The notes below the pieces were generated by a model. The model saw only the letters and a program-made list of their open reading frames with translations. It had not been told where the DNA came from and searched no databases. A DNA stretch of 64,000 nt from Zantedeschia hybrid cultivar (Eukaryota; Streptophyta; Magnoliopsida; Alismatales; Araceae): positions 52,821,587 to 52,885,586 of the forward strand of contig JARZZO010000011.1 in NCBI GenBank assembly GCA_030544215.1, in the 5' to 3' direction. Position numbers and translations under genes: made by a program. Shown here piece after piece: positions 1 to 12,200 of this stretch (positions are counted from its first letter, which is position 1; every line of letters starts with the position of its first letter).

Positions 1-965
1 GATAGTTTGGTTAAATGCATGCTTGAAAATATACTTTAAGGATGAGAATTTCTATGTGATCGGATCGCACTGTATTGTGTTTTGTGCGATCGTGGACCTA
101 GAGTGACAGTTGTTAGCGTTTAGGTACCTTGTGTCAGTGTGAGAGTGACACGGCGCCGGTGTGGGAGTGGTGGGGTGACGCCTAGAGAGAGGGCACCTGG
201 TGTACCCCAGGTATAGCTAGTATCGGTGTGTGAGTGGTACATTCGGAGTGTCACTCGTACTGGGGGAAGCAGAACCACTTAGAGTTAGACAGGCCGGAGT
301 AGTCAGCGCGCTATCCGAGGGGTTGCTGTTTGGTCTCAACGGGTCGGTGTTTTCCACGTTCGGCCGTGTGGTTTGTGTGTTTAACCGAGACGCTAGTTGT
401 GGACTCCGTAGTGGAGTGGTTTCAGAGTTGTGCATGTTATACTTATGAATGCATGCATTTTATATCGAAATTTGGGAATCTTTGGGGGTTGTGTTTAGTG
501 CTTGATTTATTTAAAGTGCCTATATTTGTATTGTTGCACTTATGGGTGCGTGAATGAGTGGTGGGGATCGAATGATCCCTACTGAGTCCATTTCGATGAG
601 ACTCATCCCCTGTGGTTTTCAGGTGAGGGTTCCAGACATGCGTAGCGAGGAGAGTGTTGTCTCGGATTACGCACCAGCAGCTAGTGTTCTGGGATATGAG
701 CCGATGTAGTTGTTATTTTCCTTTCAAGCCTGTATGCTTAATTATTTCCTTTCAGTTGGAATATGTAATTATTTGATGAGTCAAGTCGAATTATAATAAT
801 TTTTAATTTCTGCACTTTCTTTACAATTCGATGTGATGTGGATGTTTAACTTAGTTTATCATTTATTTCCTAAACTTATCGAGATCCTGGTTTGACTCTA
901 ATTTTTAATGATTCGATACCCATTTAGTAATCAGATCTCCGATTATAGGGTGGCGGGTCATTACA
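1..965 (+). mobile_element. 3' part of a long LTR, cut by the window edge
   Basis: Read in reverse, this stretch matches 21395 to about 22455 segment by segment, including the terminal motif GGCGGGTC.TTACA, which ends here at 965. The related copy is a 2.5 kb TG...CA unit with target duplications, so this is the 3' end of another member whose start lies left of the window. Orientation is inferred from that copy. No tRNA primer site follows the end at 965, so it is not obviously a 5' LTR. No gene is present; the short ORFs do not resemble proteins. Confidence 0.65.
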
Positions 966-1340
966 GCTTAGGACGTACCTTCTGAGGTTACCGGAGGGTT
1001 TTATAGGAAAAGGTTTGAAAACGTTTCCAGAGTCCGCAGGTAGGTCAAAATGGGGTAAGCCCGATCCCGTCCCCGTACTGGATGATATTTTGGCTTCCTT
1101 ATCTGGTACATGTTTCCCCAATTAGAGGATCGAAGGGGGATTCGGAAAAGACTTCCCTAAGAGGAGGGGATCGTCCCGAATCTTTCGGAGTCTGTTTCGG
1201 ATTCGAATGAGTTTCTCGCGAGAATTCGCCTATATGACTTAAAGGAGCCCAGTGGACTCCAAAGACGTCTTGGGTGCCCTCCTAACGGGCCGGCCCACTC
1301 AGCATATGCGCCGATCTGAATCGGACCCTCTCAATGATAT
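966..1340. other. Unassigned intergenic stretch
   Basis: GC-moderate sequence between the LTR end and the AT-rich upstream region of the PDI gene. No ORF, known repeat or RNA gene is recognisable. It could be internal sequence of the element to its left. Confidence 0.4.
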
Positions 1341-2251
1341 TTTACCATGCATCGCATGAGCATAAAAAAACTAAGTTACACTTTTTGAGACGCATACTCA
1401 ATCACATGTAATGATATATTATATATTTGTGAAGCATAAAGACTCAAAACACTAAGATGGACATTATATATGATACGACTAGACTAGCATTCCTTTATAT
1501 TACATTGTAGTTTATTTTAATTTTCATCATGTGTATGCTCTATTTCATTGTTGCATCTTCCTGTCCAGTGTGAATCATTGCACCAAAGTGAAGGTTGGAC
1601 AATCTGAAGTAAGAACAACCTTATAAGGGTGAATGCCAATAATAATCAGCCCAACGGACTCTCATGCATTATGAGACTCCAGAAGGTAAAGAATCTCCTT
1701 AAGAGGATATGAAGAAAATGAGAAACAAAATAAGGAAATGAAGAGCAGAAGGGAAAACTCCAACCGCTCCCACCCTCTCTCTCCCTCTTGCAGATCGTGC
1801 AGTGGCTGCTATAAAGCTTAGAAGAGCTGTTGCCAAGCAATATCAGTGAGCGATAGGTTCCCACAACTCTTGCATCCACAAAGTAAATAAAATCTTATAC
1901 AATCAAAACACAATTGAAGTAGTAAACATGACCATTAGCTGCTTGAGCGTGACCATAGCTTTCGTTTCCCACAGTAACGCCGCAAACCCCGTTATGGAAC
2001 GCAAGCGACGTTGCGGCCACTTGACGGCGCCACGCCTCTCCCCGGGACTGACGTGCCCTTATCTCCCCGGTTCGTGATGCACGTGTTCCGGCAGCGGTGA
2101 CCGACACCTACCCGCCACGTGTTTCGGAACCCTATATCAGAAATGTCAGATTAGCGAGGTGTGGAGGCCGCGTAGCCGTCCGATCCTACCGTTGCTACGT
2201 GACCCATGACATCATAAATTAAAAACGGCGCGCAAGAAACACGTAGAACGG

Positions 2252-2262
2252 TGTGGTCCAAT
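2252..2262 (-). promoter_or_regulatory. ERSE-II-like motif (ER stress)
   Basis: On the minus strand this reads ATTGGACCACA, one mismatch from the ER-stress element ATTGG-N-CCACG bound by bZIP factors with NF-Y in plants. Plant PDI genes are known unfolded-protein-response targets, so the context fits. The site is about 760 bp from the start codon and could be a chance match. Confidence 0.3.
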
Positions 2263-2936
2263 CACGGGCACGTCGCTCCGAAGAAACGTTTGAATTCAAC
2301 CCCGAAGGAAATCCTGAATACATCAGGAGCCCCTCTATAAACAAAAGTTTATGTCTACCAATTAACCATCGGATATAACGGCTTAAACACCATATAGCAT
2401 ATCACTTTGAGTTAATTACGTCTGTGTACGTGTGTGTATATATATAATCGACTCTGTTAAAAAAATAATTATACATTTGCTCATTTTATCTTTATCTTAT
2501 TATTAATAACCTTGTTGTATGTAAATAGTGGCAAAAGTGATCTTAGTGTTGCAATCCATAAGATTTTAAATATCTCTTTTAATTTGGTTAACCTTTAACT
2601 AAAATTAAAAAATATCTAAAATGTCTTTATTCTCTATTTAGCTCTCTTTCTCTCTCTTTCCATCTATCTTTATCTTGCTTTCTCTCTCTTTGGCACAATG
2701 TATCAATTTAAAAGATATATTTTTATATAGATATTTTTGTCCAAATATTAAATTTAACATAGAAAATAAAATCTTTAACAGAAGTAACTTTAGAAACTTT
2801 TTTGCATCTATTTATGTATAACAAGGTTATTAATGATGTTTAAAATAAAATGAGTAAGAATATAATTATATTTATAACAGGTTATAGATGTAATTAAACC
2901 ATTTTTTTTGGTTCCCCGTCGTCGCATCCCAGCTTC

Positions 2937-2943
2937 TATAATA
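2937..2943 (+). promoter_or_regulatory. Candidate TATA box of the PDI gene
   Basis: The motif TATAATA lies in the context cttcTATAATAgga, 79 bp before the ATG at 3022, at the boundary between AT-rich upstream sequence and the GC-rich leader. That leaves room for a leader of about 45-55 nt. Confidence 0.5.
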
Positions 2944-3021
2944 GGACGAGGGAGGGAAGCGGCCTCCGCCACCCGGCAGGTCCCGTTTGTGGAAGCAGCC
3001 AGCAAGCAAGAGAGGGGAAGC

Positions 3022-3242
3022 ATGGCGTCACCTTTCAGGGTTTGGCTGTGGCTGGGCTTAGCGGCCGCCGCCTTGCTGCTCTCCTCGCTCCCGGCGTCCT
3101 CCCGGGCGGACGAAGCCGCCGCCGCCGCAGCCGCCGAGGGGGAGCAGGAGGGGCCCTCCTTTGTGCTCACTCTGGACTCCGCCAACTTCTCCGACACCGT
3201 CGCCAAGCACCCCTTCGTCGTCGTGGAGTTCTACGCCCCCTG
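3022..3242 (+). CDS. PDIL1-1: PDI exon 1: signal peptide and start of domain a
   Basis: Encodes residues 1-73 plus two bases of codon 74 (Trp of the active site). A hydrophobic LAAAALLLSSLPASSRA-type signal is followed by an alanine/acidic spacer and the first thioredoxin beta strand ending VVVEFYAPW. The donor is TG|GTGAGC. GC content is far above that of the later exons. Confidence 0.95.
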
Positions 3243-6200
3243 GTGAGCTTCCACCGCTCTCCCCCGCTCTTCGTCTTTGCTGTCGTACGTCGTTCTGCTC
3301 GTTGGCGCTTGCTCTCACAACAGATAGGGACGTTGTTGTCCTGTTGATGATGCCGATCCGTCCGGACCTGCTTGGGATCTGGATGATGTTCTCATCTGAA
3401 GTTTCCATCGGAGAATGTGGATCCGTACTTGCATGGGGTGGGTGGGGGACGACGACGATTTGGGGATTCTGGGTAATTTTGGGTGCGGTTTCGATCCGCA
3501 ATCTGAACTTGTTTCTCCTTTCTCTCTTCCTCCTTTTTGTTTTGTTTTTCAAAATCTTAGCAACCTGTAAATGGAACGGCTTACTCGTTCAAACATCTCG
3601 ATCTCGAAGCAGAGTTGTACAGATACTCTATGATATATGTAACATAAGCTTATTTACTATTATATGTTCATGGATCGCATATAATATAACATTTTATAGT
3701 AGTATTATAGATTAATAAATATCAGATAATAAAATTTTATTGCAGTTTGATAATGTTTAACAAGTTATATGTAATTTAACACATGCTTTAATACGATGAC
3801 TGCATGACCTAATCTAAAAGTAAATTTAAATTTAAACATTTCAATTGGTAATATAAATAATGTGTGAGATTTATTAAACTCAATATTAAGTTTCATATTA
3901 ATTAATGTTATCGTTATTATTATTAACCTTTGAAATATTGGGCAATGCAGAGAGAAAGGATCTTTTTATGTTTTCCAAATAAATTAAATAATTGATCACC
4001 CATAGGCTGCTCCTTCCTATTCTTGGAATGCTCCTTCCAAAAAAAAGGGGATTCTCATTATAGTACTTGTCCTTTCATGCATATGATACGGGTCCGTACA
4101 CCCGGACCAGGCGTACGGCGGGTAACAACATAAACGGTCGGAAAATAGTGCATATTTTGTGTTGGAGTAGTATCAATTTTAAGCGGGTGCGTTAGGAAGC
4201 TCACATACAAATCGAAGCTTGTTATAATAGAAGAAGACGCACGCGTGTGTACACTCCCTAAACTTTTATGCGCTTGAGCTTTAACTGTTATGTCCGGCTT
4301 GTCGTTCGCAGGTGTGGACACTGTAAAAAGCTGGCTCCTGAGGTACGTACCAAGATGTACATTGGAAATTTCTATTAATTATATCAAGTCAACTTATATG
4401 CTTCAAGTATTTCTGAGACTTGTCTGCCCCCACCGATTGTAGTTTTTTTTCGATGGTAACCCTTGATCATGTTGGTTTCTGGTACGCAATGCAGTATGAG
4501 AAGGCTGCGGCTACATTGAGTAAGCATGATCCGCCCATTGTGCTTGCAAAAGTCGATGCTAACGAAGAGGTTAACAAAGAGCTTGCCTCTAAGTATGAGG
4601 TCAAAGGTTATCCCACAGTTAAGATATTGAAAAATGGAGGGAAGGACGTCCAAGAATATAAAGGCCCCCGAGAGGCTGAGGGTATAGTTGATTATTTGAA
4701 GAAGCAAGTTGGGCCTCCATCTGCTGAACTTAAATCTTCAGAAGATGCTAACACTCTCTTTGATGAGAAGAAAGTCTACATTGTAAGATCTTCATTTGTA
4801 TCTCTCTCTCTCTCTCTCTCTCCATTATTTTCTTACACAGTTTGGTTGAGCATTGGTTCAGGTGGGACTGTTCTCTGAATTTTCTGGTGAGGAATTTGAA
4901 ACCTACATGACTGTTGCTGAAAAATTGCGTTCAGACTACAATTTTGGTCATACATTGGATGCGAAATCCCTTCCAAGAGGAGATTCTACAGTAAAGCCAC
5001 CTGTTGTTAGATTGTTCAAGCCATTTGATGAACTTTTTATTGATTTTAAGGTATCATTTGCCCCCCATCCCATGGTCCATATTTTCATTTATGTAATTTG
5101 CTCACCCAAAGTCCCAGACTAGGTGGGTAGCTTGGTTACATGAAGCTCGCCTCAAGAAGTGAGGCTGTGTGTTCAATTTTTGCATTTCATAAGCCAGAGT
5201 GTGCATGTGCTGGAGGTTAGCAGGCCAATGTTCTTGGACTTCCTCTTGGTCCAATTTGGCACAACAACCTAGAGATTTTTCAATTACCTGTCATAGTGGG
5301 TGGTCCTTTGGCCCCTTACTGGATGGTGGTGGGGCAGCTGTGGGATACCATCATACTCTGGGGGAAAATATATCGGGACCCAGTTCCATTGCACCACACT
5401 TATTTTATTTTTATTTTTTCTCTTTTGCAGGATTTCAATGTTGATGCTCTTCAGAAGTTCATTGAAGAAAACAGCGTGCCGCTTGTCACTGTGTTTAACA
5501 AAGATCCTGAGAATCACCCTTATGTCATAAAATTCTTCGAAAGTGATAATACTAAGGTATGTCTGTTTGTTTGACTAAGTAAAGTTGGTTTAATTTTCTA
5601 CTGTTCTATCTGTGCATATGCATGTCCTGGTAGTTAAAACAAAGAGTTTTTTTTTTCCTTTTTTGGAGGCCCCCTGCCACAGTGGCAGGAACAGTTCAGA
5701 TAAAGCAGAAAAGCCCCCATCACCCCAGGTTCAAACCTGGGGTGAACCATCCTATCCCCCTATCTGGTAGAGTTGTCAAGTTTACCATACTTGGACGTAA
5801 AACCAAAGGCTTTGGAAACAAATAAGGGGAGGGTGGGTTTTACATCAAACAAATAAGGAGAAGCTTTACATCCAAAGATTAGAGAGATGATTGCTTTGCA
5901 ACTACGTATGCATAATGACAAAGAAAAAACAGATGTTACATGGAAAGGAAAAACTCATCTCTATGGCTTCGTGAAGGATGATTGAAGTTGCACCATCAGA
6001 AACTAATTCGAAATGTTGGAACTAGGCATATAACAGGAAATTAAATGTTCAATAATTCACTGTTCTGAAGTTTACTTACAGGATAAGGATACATGCTTGT
6101 TTTGAAATATCACTAATTTTTTGTACCTGATTGTTTATTCATGTATTACACATTCATATCTAGTATACATTCCAATGTGATGTTTCTTGAGAGAAATTTT

Positions 6201-9200
6201 TTGATCGCTATGGTTCTTGATATTTTGCTATAAATTGTTTCAAAAGAATCTTATTTGCCCCCGCTGGGTAGAGTTTCACTCCAGCCTTAAAACTTATGCA
6301 ATAAGCTTGTTCCCTTCTTTGCAGCCTACTCACTATATCCCCCCTCAAGCATCCCCATTTTCCCTGCGGGCTTTGCATATATGTAAGATTGATCTTGTTT
6401 ATGTGCATGCCAACAATTGGAAGTTTGATTGGTAGGCTTGAAACCGTGGAAAGTGGCATTTCGTATCTTCCCTTTTAGGTTAAACAGGCTATAAAGTTTA
6501 ATTAAGGGAAAATTACTGAAAACGACACAGAACTTGTGACATATCCTACAGGGGTACTAGTAATTTAAATATTCAAAAGCGGCGCCCTTCTTAAAGTTTA
6601 TATCTATATGGTGCCGTGCGAAAGTTATGTTTCTTTTAAATATACTACCCAAAATACCCTCAACCACTTTATAAATATATTGTCCTAAATTTTATGGTTC
6701 TGATATAAATATGTTAGTTTCTGTGTGTGTGTGTGTGTCTATATATATATAAGAATCAATTTTTTATCTCAAACTAATGACCAAAAATCAATTTATGAAT
6801 AACAAGTAGAATGATTAGACTTATTTTATGCATTCTTATGAATAAAATTCAAAAGTAAATCTATTGCTTATTATTTTTATGCATTTATTCTTTTATTGAT
6901 TATAACAATTTAGGAGCCTTTTCTAACCTTTTTTGTAATTAAAGAATAATAAGGGTCTCATGCAGATTTGTGGTCTTCTTAAGAAAAAGATTAGATAATT
7001 TGTAATGAAAGGTATAAAAGTCATATTTTCTAATATAATGTTCAAAATACACTCCATTATTTCACGAACAGATTGTTCAAAATACCCTCACTTATTTTAC
7101 AAACGGATTGTCCTAATCTAAATCAATATAAGATGACTTTTGTCCCTTTTGGATACGTACTTTAGCAGGGAAGCCCCTTTAGATATTTTGAACTTATCAT
7201 AGCCCTATTGGGTATTTGGAAAGTTTTTGTATCCTCTTCAGTAATTTTCTCTTTAATTGTATTAGAGTGGTTAGGGTTCCAATTCTCATTTTGTATACAC
7301 TGCATGTTATGCTTAGGCAAGTTATGTGTTGGAAGAAGTTGTGACTAAATTTTTTGAGTGGAAGTGCAGATACTCTATGACAAGATGTAGAAAATCTAAC
7401 AAATTAGCCTTCCAGTTTCAGTTAATGATAATCCTAAAAGTAAGGATAAGGACATTTGAGGAAACAGATAAGATTGTACACCTTAAATAAAGGATAAACA
7501 GGGGTATCCATACTATTTGCCTGACAAGAGAAATTTTGTATATGCAGTTGGAACATGAGAAGACCCTTGAATTCTCAACTTGAGCATATGGACATACTAA
7601 AAGTTATTTGACCATAATGCTTCAGCCTTCTCATCGTCTTCCTTGGAAAGTTCCTTGACACTAGTCTTGAGTATTAACAATGTTAAAAATTTACTCCACA
7701 TTAAATATGGCAAGGATGTTTTGCTAACAAGCCTACAAAACCATCAGAACAGTCCCATCTAGCCTGCAAACAAATGTGAAATGTGTGTAATGCCTGAGGA
7801 AAGTTTGTTCCCCTTTTATTTTATTTTAAATAGAGAACGGAATGTTTTACAATATAAATCATATGAACTGCGACCAAGATGTGAAATCATGCTTCCCTTA
7901 ATAGCATATTTGCTTGCAACATCATGCTTCGTCTAGTACGTATTTGCCTGCTGGTGATTATGAGTTAGTATAATCTTTTATTTTGCTGGTTTGTTGTTCA
8001 GTATTCTCAACATAGTCTATCCTGGATTATTAAGTAAAAACATGTCAATTACCAAGTGTCCATCTCATCAAGGGCTGGATTAGTATTGCACTTGTAGAGT
8101 ATTAATGCTTTGCTGTTGTTTCAGATGCATTTTACTGATGGCAATTCTATTGTTGCTTGGTTGACCAGGCGATGCTCTTCACAAATTTCAGCAATGAAAA
8201 TTTTGAGGATTTTAAATTAGCTTATCATGTTGTTGCTGGAAATCACAAGGGAAAGAAAATTAACTTTTTGATGGGTGACCTTGATTCTAGTAAAGGTGCC
8301 TTTGAGGTACTTTACATTTAGGTTTTCTTTTATTATATGTGGTACTCTGCAGCAGTTCTGTGCATGGTCTTAGATGTGCTATACTTGCTGATTTCATAAA
8401 CAGTACTTTGGCCTTAAAGAAGACCAGGCACCCCTCATCATTATACAAACCAATGATGGAGAGAAGTATCTCAATGCAAATGTGGAACACAGTCAACTTG
8501 CAGATTGGGTAAAAGAGTATATGGTAAGTTTTGTCCTTTGAATTTGAAGTTGACCTCTTATCATTTTGTATCTGAAAATTGGTGTCTTATGTTAAACTTT
8601 TGATCTGAGATGCAACTTTCCACATTGTTGTATCATTGGTTAATGGCATTTTTTTATAGTGCTGAGTGCCGGTGCCTTCTATCAGCAGTCGATTGCCTAA
8701 CATGAACATATGTCTGCAGGAGGGCAATGTGAAACCCTTCAAAAGATCCGAGCCAATTCCTGAAGTTAACAATGAACCAATCAAAGTTGTTGTGGCTGAC
8801 AGCCTTAAAGATGTGTTCTTTAACTCTGGAAAGAATGGTCAGTTCTAATTTCATTGTATATGATGCTTGTTTTTTGCTAACTAGTCTTATTTTTTTATCG
8901 ATGCATTATTTGCACCTCAGTTGTCAGGTTGTATTAGGGAATGTAAACCTCACATTTTCTTGTAAAGTACTAGATACACTTGTATACATGGGAATTCACT
9001 TTGCCAAGATTCTACTAGGCTAAAAGATGGTAACTTAGGACTTCATAGACAAGCAAAGAAGCATATGTCATTACTGGATAATGAAAAACCATACCAGAGC
9101 TTATTAAAGATTAAACAAAGAAGAAATATATCAAAAGCATAATCTTTTTCAAGGTTCAAGAAAGATTAAATCGAATGAAAATTATCATATGGTAGAACAC

Positions 9201-12200
9201 GGGTTTATTTTCACATCAAGATGTAATCCCCCCCCCCCCCCCCCCCCCAAACATAACATACACACACAAAAAAAAACCAATAGCTGACATCTTGTTTGGG
9301 TATCAATTGGGTAAAAATGAAAGGAGTTGAACATTTATGCTCGATCAGATTTTCCTCTTCTTTCTCTAGAGAGGAGGAAAGTCTAGCAGGGCATATGAAA
9401 GGCAACATAACAAGTCACATGATCTGCTTAGAATGGGAGGATAGCAGGAAGATGATGAATCTCTAATACGATGGGTTTCATTTGGAAGAAATGGTCATAT
9501 CAGGACTTTCAAGCCTTTAGATACACCCCCTTATACCAGTTACCCTGCACTCTGAATAGATAGCCTGCTTTTATGAGTCAGTTTTTTATCTTGATATTTG
9601 CAGTCATTATAAAAACAATACACTGTAATAGGATAATTAGGATTCATTTCATTATATATCTTTTTCCAGTGTTCTTTTAGTGGATATTTGCTTTCTGTTA
9701 AAATCAAGAATCGCTTCCACTGGAGGTATTTGGTCCACTGGAGTAGGTTGCTTAATGTGTTGACATCTGGATGCTGGTGGATTCAATCTAGATACCGTTG
9801 TATCCAGGTACTCAGAAGAATCATAAATATAGGGGACAGTTAAACAAAGAATCCATTTACAAGGTCCCGTTTCATGAAAAGGATAGTTGTTTAAAAACCC
9901 AACAGACAACATCTGTACGATTCATCTGATTAGATAATTGATATATTCCTTCTTTGTTTAATTTTAATAAGCTCTGGTATGGTTTTTCATTATCCATTAA
10001 TGACATATGCTTCTTTGCTTGTCTATAAAGTTCTAAGTTTCCATCTTTTAGCCTAGTAGAGTCTTGGCGAAGTGAATTCCCATTATTTTCAATTCCCAGT
10101 GTCAGTGACAACCTCATGAACATGGTTATTACAGTTATTTTGGGCCATAACATATCAAAAGAAATTAACAGGGTGCCTGTTTATGCTGGGTTTTGTTGCT
10201 GTTATATTCTTTCTTCTCTTTCCACCTGGCAGCAGATGCAACTGTACACTTGTTGACGCATTGATTATTGTCTCTTGATCAGTATAGTTTTTGTTAGTAT
10301 CATTTTGCAATGATTAATTCCATACATTAGAACAGATGTAGTGAGCAAAACATGGGGCAGATTCCATGAATCTTGAGCCTAAAATCCAAAGCATGCATGA
10401 ATATTTTGAGACTTCGCATTTTGAGCAACGATGTAATATGATGTTTGTGATAATGGTATGAGAATTATGATGCTAAACATCTCATAATTTAACTAGCAAC
10501 ATTGAACAGCATAGAAAGTATCCAGAATCTAACTCTCCACGTTTCTGGTTTTGCAAATTGGAGGATGAATGTGCCAGAGTGCTTTCACTTGCATCTTATT
10601 GAACAATGACATGATGAAACATTATACAACTCCACCGACTGGAACACTTTGAGGAGCTCCCGTGTCAACCACTTTCATTGTCATATGATATGTGACATAT
10701 ATACATGTCAATATTACATTTGTATGCTATACAATACAAAGTATTATTCCTCTGAGGAGTTTTCTTGCACTTAGCCTCAGGCTTTCTACTGTGACAACGT
10801 GTTTGTCATTGCAATGAACTAAGTTGTCTATCTATTCTGCGGCTACTCACCTGCCCCCGTAGATAGTTTCACCTTATCAACATTGATCTGGAATCCACTC
10901 TGATTCTATATCGAAAGGATGATAGGTTGATGCTTGATTGTACCAACATGGACCCCATGTGACTTATTTTGAATTTGATGATAGAACATTATATGTGAAT
11001 CATCCTGTCCCTGCTATACAAGCCATTAATTGTATACACACAAGCACATCTTTTGACTCCGCTTTGGTGTTTCTAGTTGGTGTACAAGTTTTCTCCATTG
11101 TTGAAGTTTCAAATATTTAATTGATTGGGATGCTTAATGTTATATTTCATCTTTTTGCATCGTTAGTTGATTTCAGTTTTACTGCATGTTTACATGGATA
11201 CGTATGGCTACACATGTTGATATAACTTAAATTTCCCTTTTTTCGAGATTTTTAACCTGCCTGATGTGTGTGTGCATTGGCTGATAACATGCTCATGTTA
11301 GTCATATCATAGCATAGAGCACTTAGAATATCTGGATCTATCTGGATCATTTTATGTTCTGGTCACTTACAAAGTAGACTTAATTGTAAGTGAATTTTCT
11401 GTTTAATATTAATACTGTTATGATGAAATAGACATTAGTCAGTATGAACTAAGTCTCCTGTGATGGAAACTTCAGCTTTCTGTCAACACACTCATTATGT
11501 GCAAAACTTTTATGGAGCTGCATTTTTATATGAATTTCTCGTGATCCTCTATACGTACATTGTTCATATTTCCTAATATTGTGTGACTTTTGATCTGTAG
11601 TCCTGCTTGAATTTTATGCTCCATGGTGTGGGCATTGCCAGAAACTTGGACCCATCCTAGAGGAAGTAGCTGTCTCACTTCAAAGTGACACGGATGTGAT
11701 CATTGCAAAAATGGTAATCATTTATTTTCCACTGAATATGCTCTGCTAATGTCATCTTATTGCAATTCTACTGAATTGTTGCCATTTTCTGCTTCCACTT
11801 TTTATCTTTGGATGTTCAAGACAGTTGGTATTTTGCAAACCATAATTTTGGTTATCCAACAGTTTGTTTCAGCTTTCACTATCGTTCTTCTTCTCAAATT
11901 CATTGTAAAGTGTACACCTGGAATGGTTTAAGTAACCTGGACCTGGTTGTTTTTCCTGTGTGTGCTTCAGGGAGGAATTTCACTAATGAATGGAATATCT
12001 TATCTCTCTCAAATTCAGTAACTCATATTAGCTTAACCTATGGTTAATGGAGGTGCATCCAATAAAAGATTAAAGGGAAGAGGGAAAGAGATATAACTAT
12101 GATTTTTTATTAGCAAAATCTAACAAGAGAGTGGAGGATGGATGTAGATCTATAAAATGCAGGAGAAAGAAAGTGAACTTTTTACCTTGTATGTTGTCCT

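Larger units (their letters stand above)
1341..3021 (+). promoter_or_regulatory. Upstream region of the PDI gene
   Basis: No coding sequence is supported here. The distal part (1900-2300) is GC-rich and holds two CACGTG G-boxes (2080-2085 and 2116-2121), a TGACGTG core near 2049 and an ERSE-II-like site. The proximal part (2400-2880) is very AT-rich and could hold a small AT-rich insertion. A TATA-like motif lies about 80 bp before the start codon. Confidence 0.5.

Noticed and set aside
3058..3715. ORFs overlapping PDI exon 1 and intron 1 on both strands
   Set aside because: They are shadows of the GC-rich exon; the PDI reading with exact splice phase explains the region.
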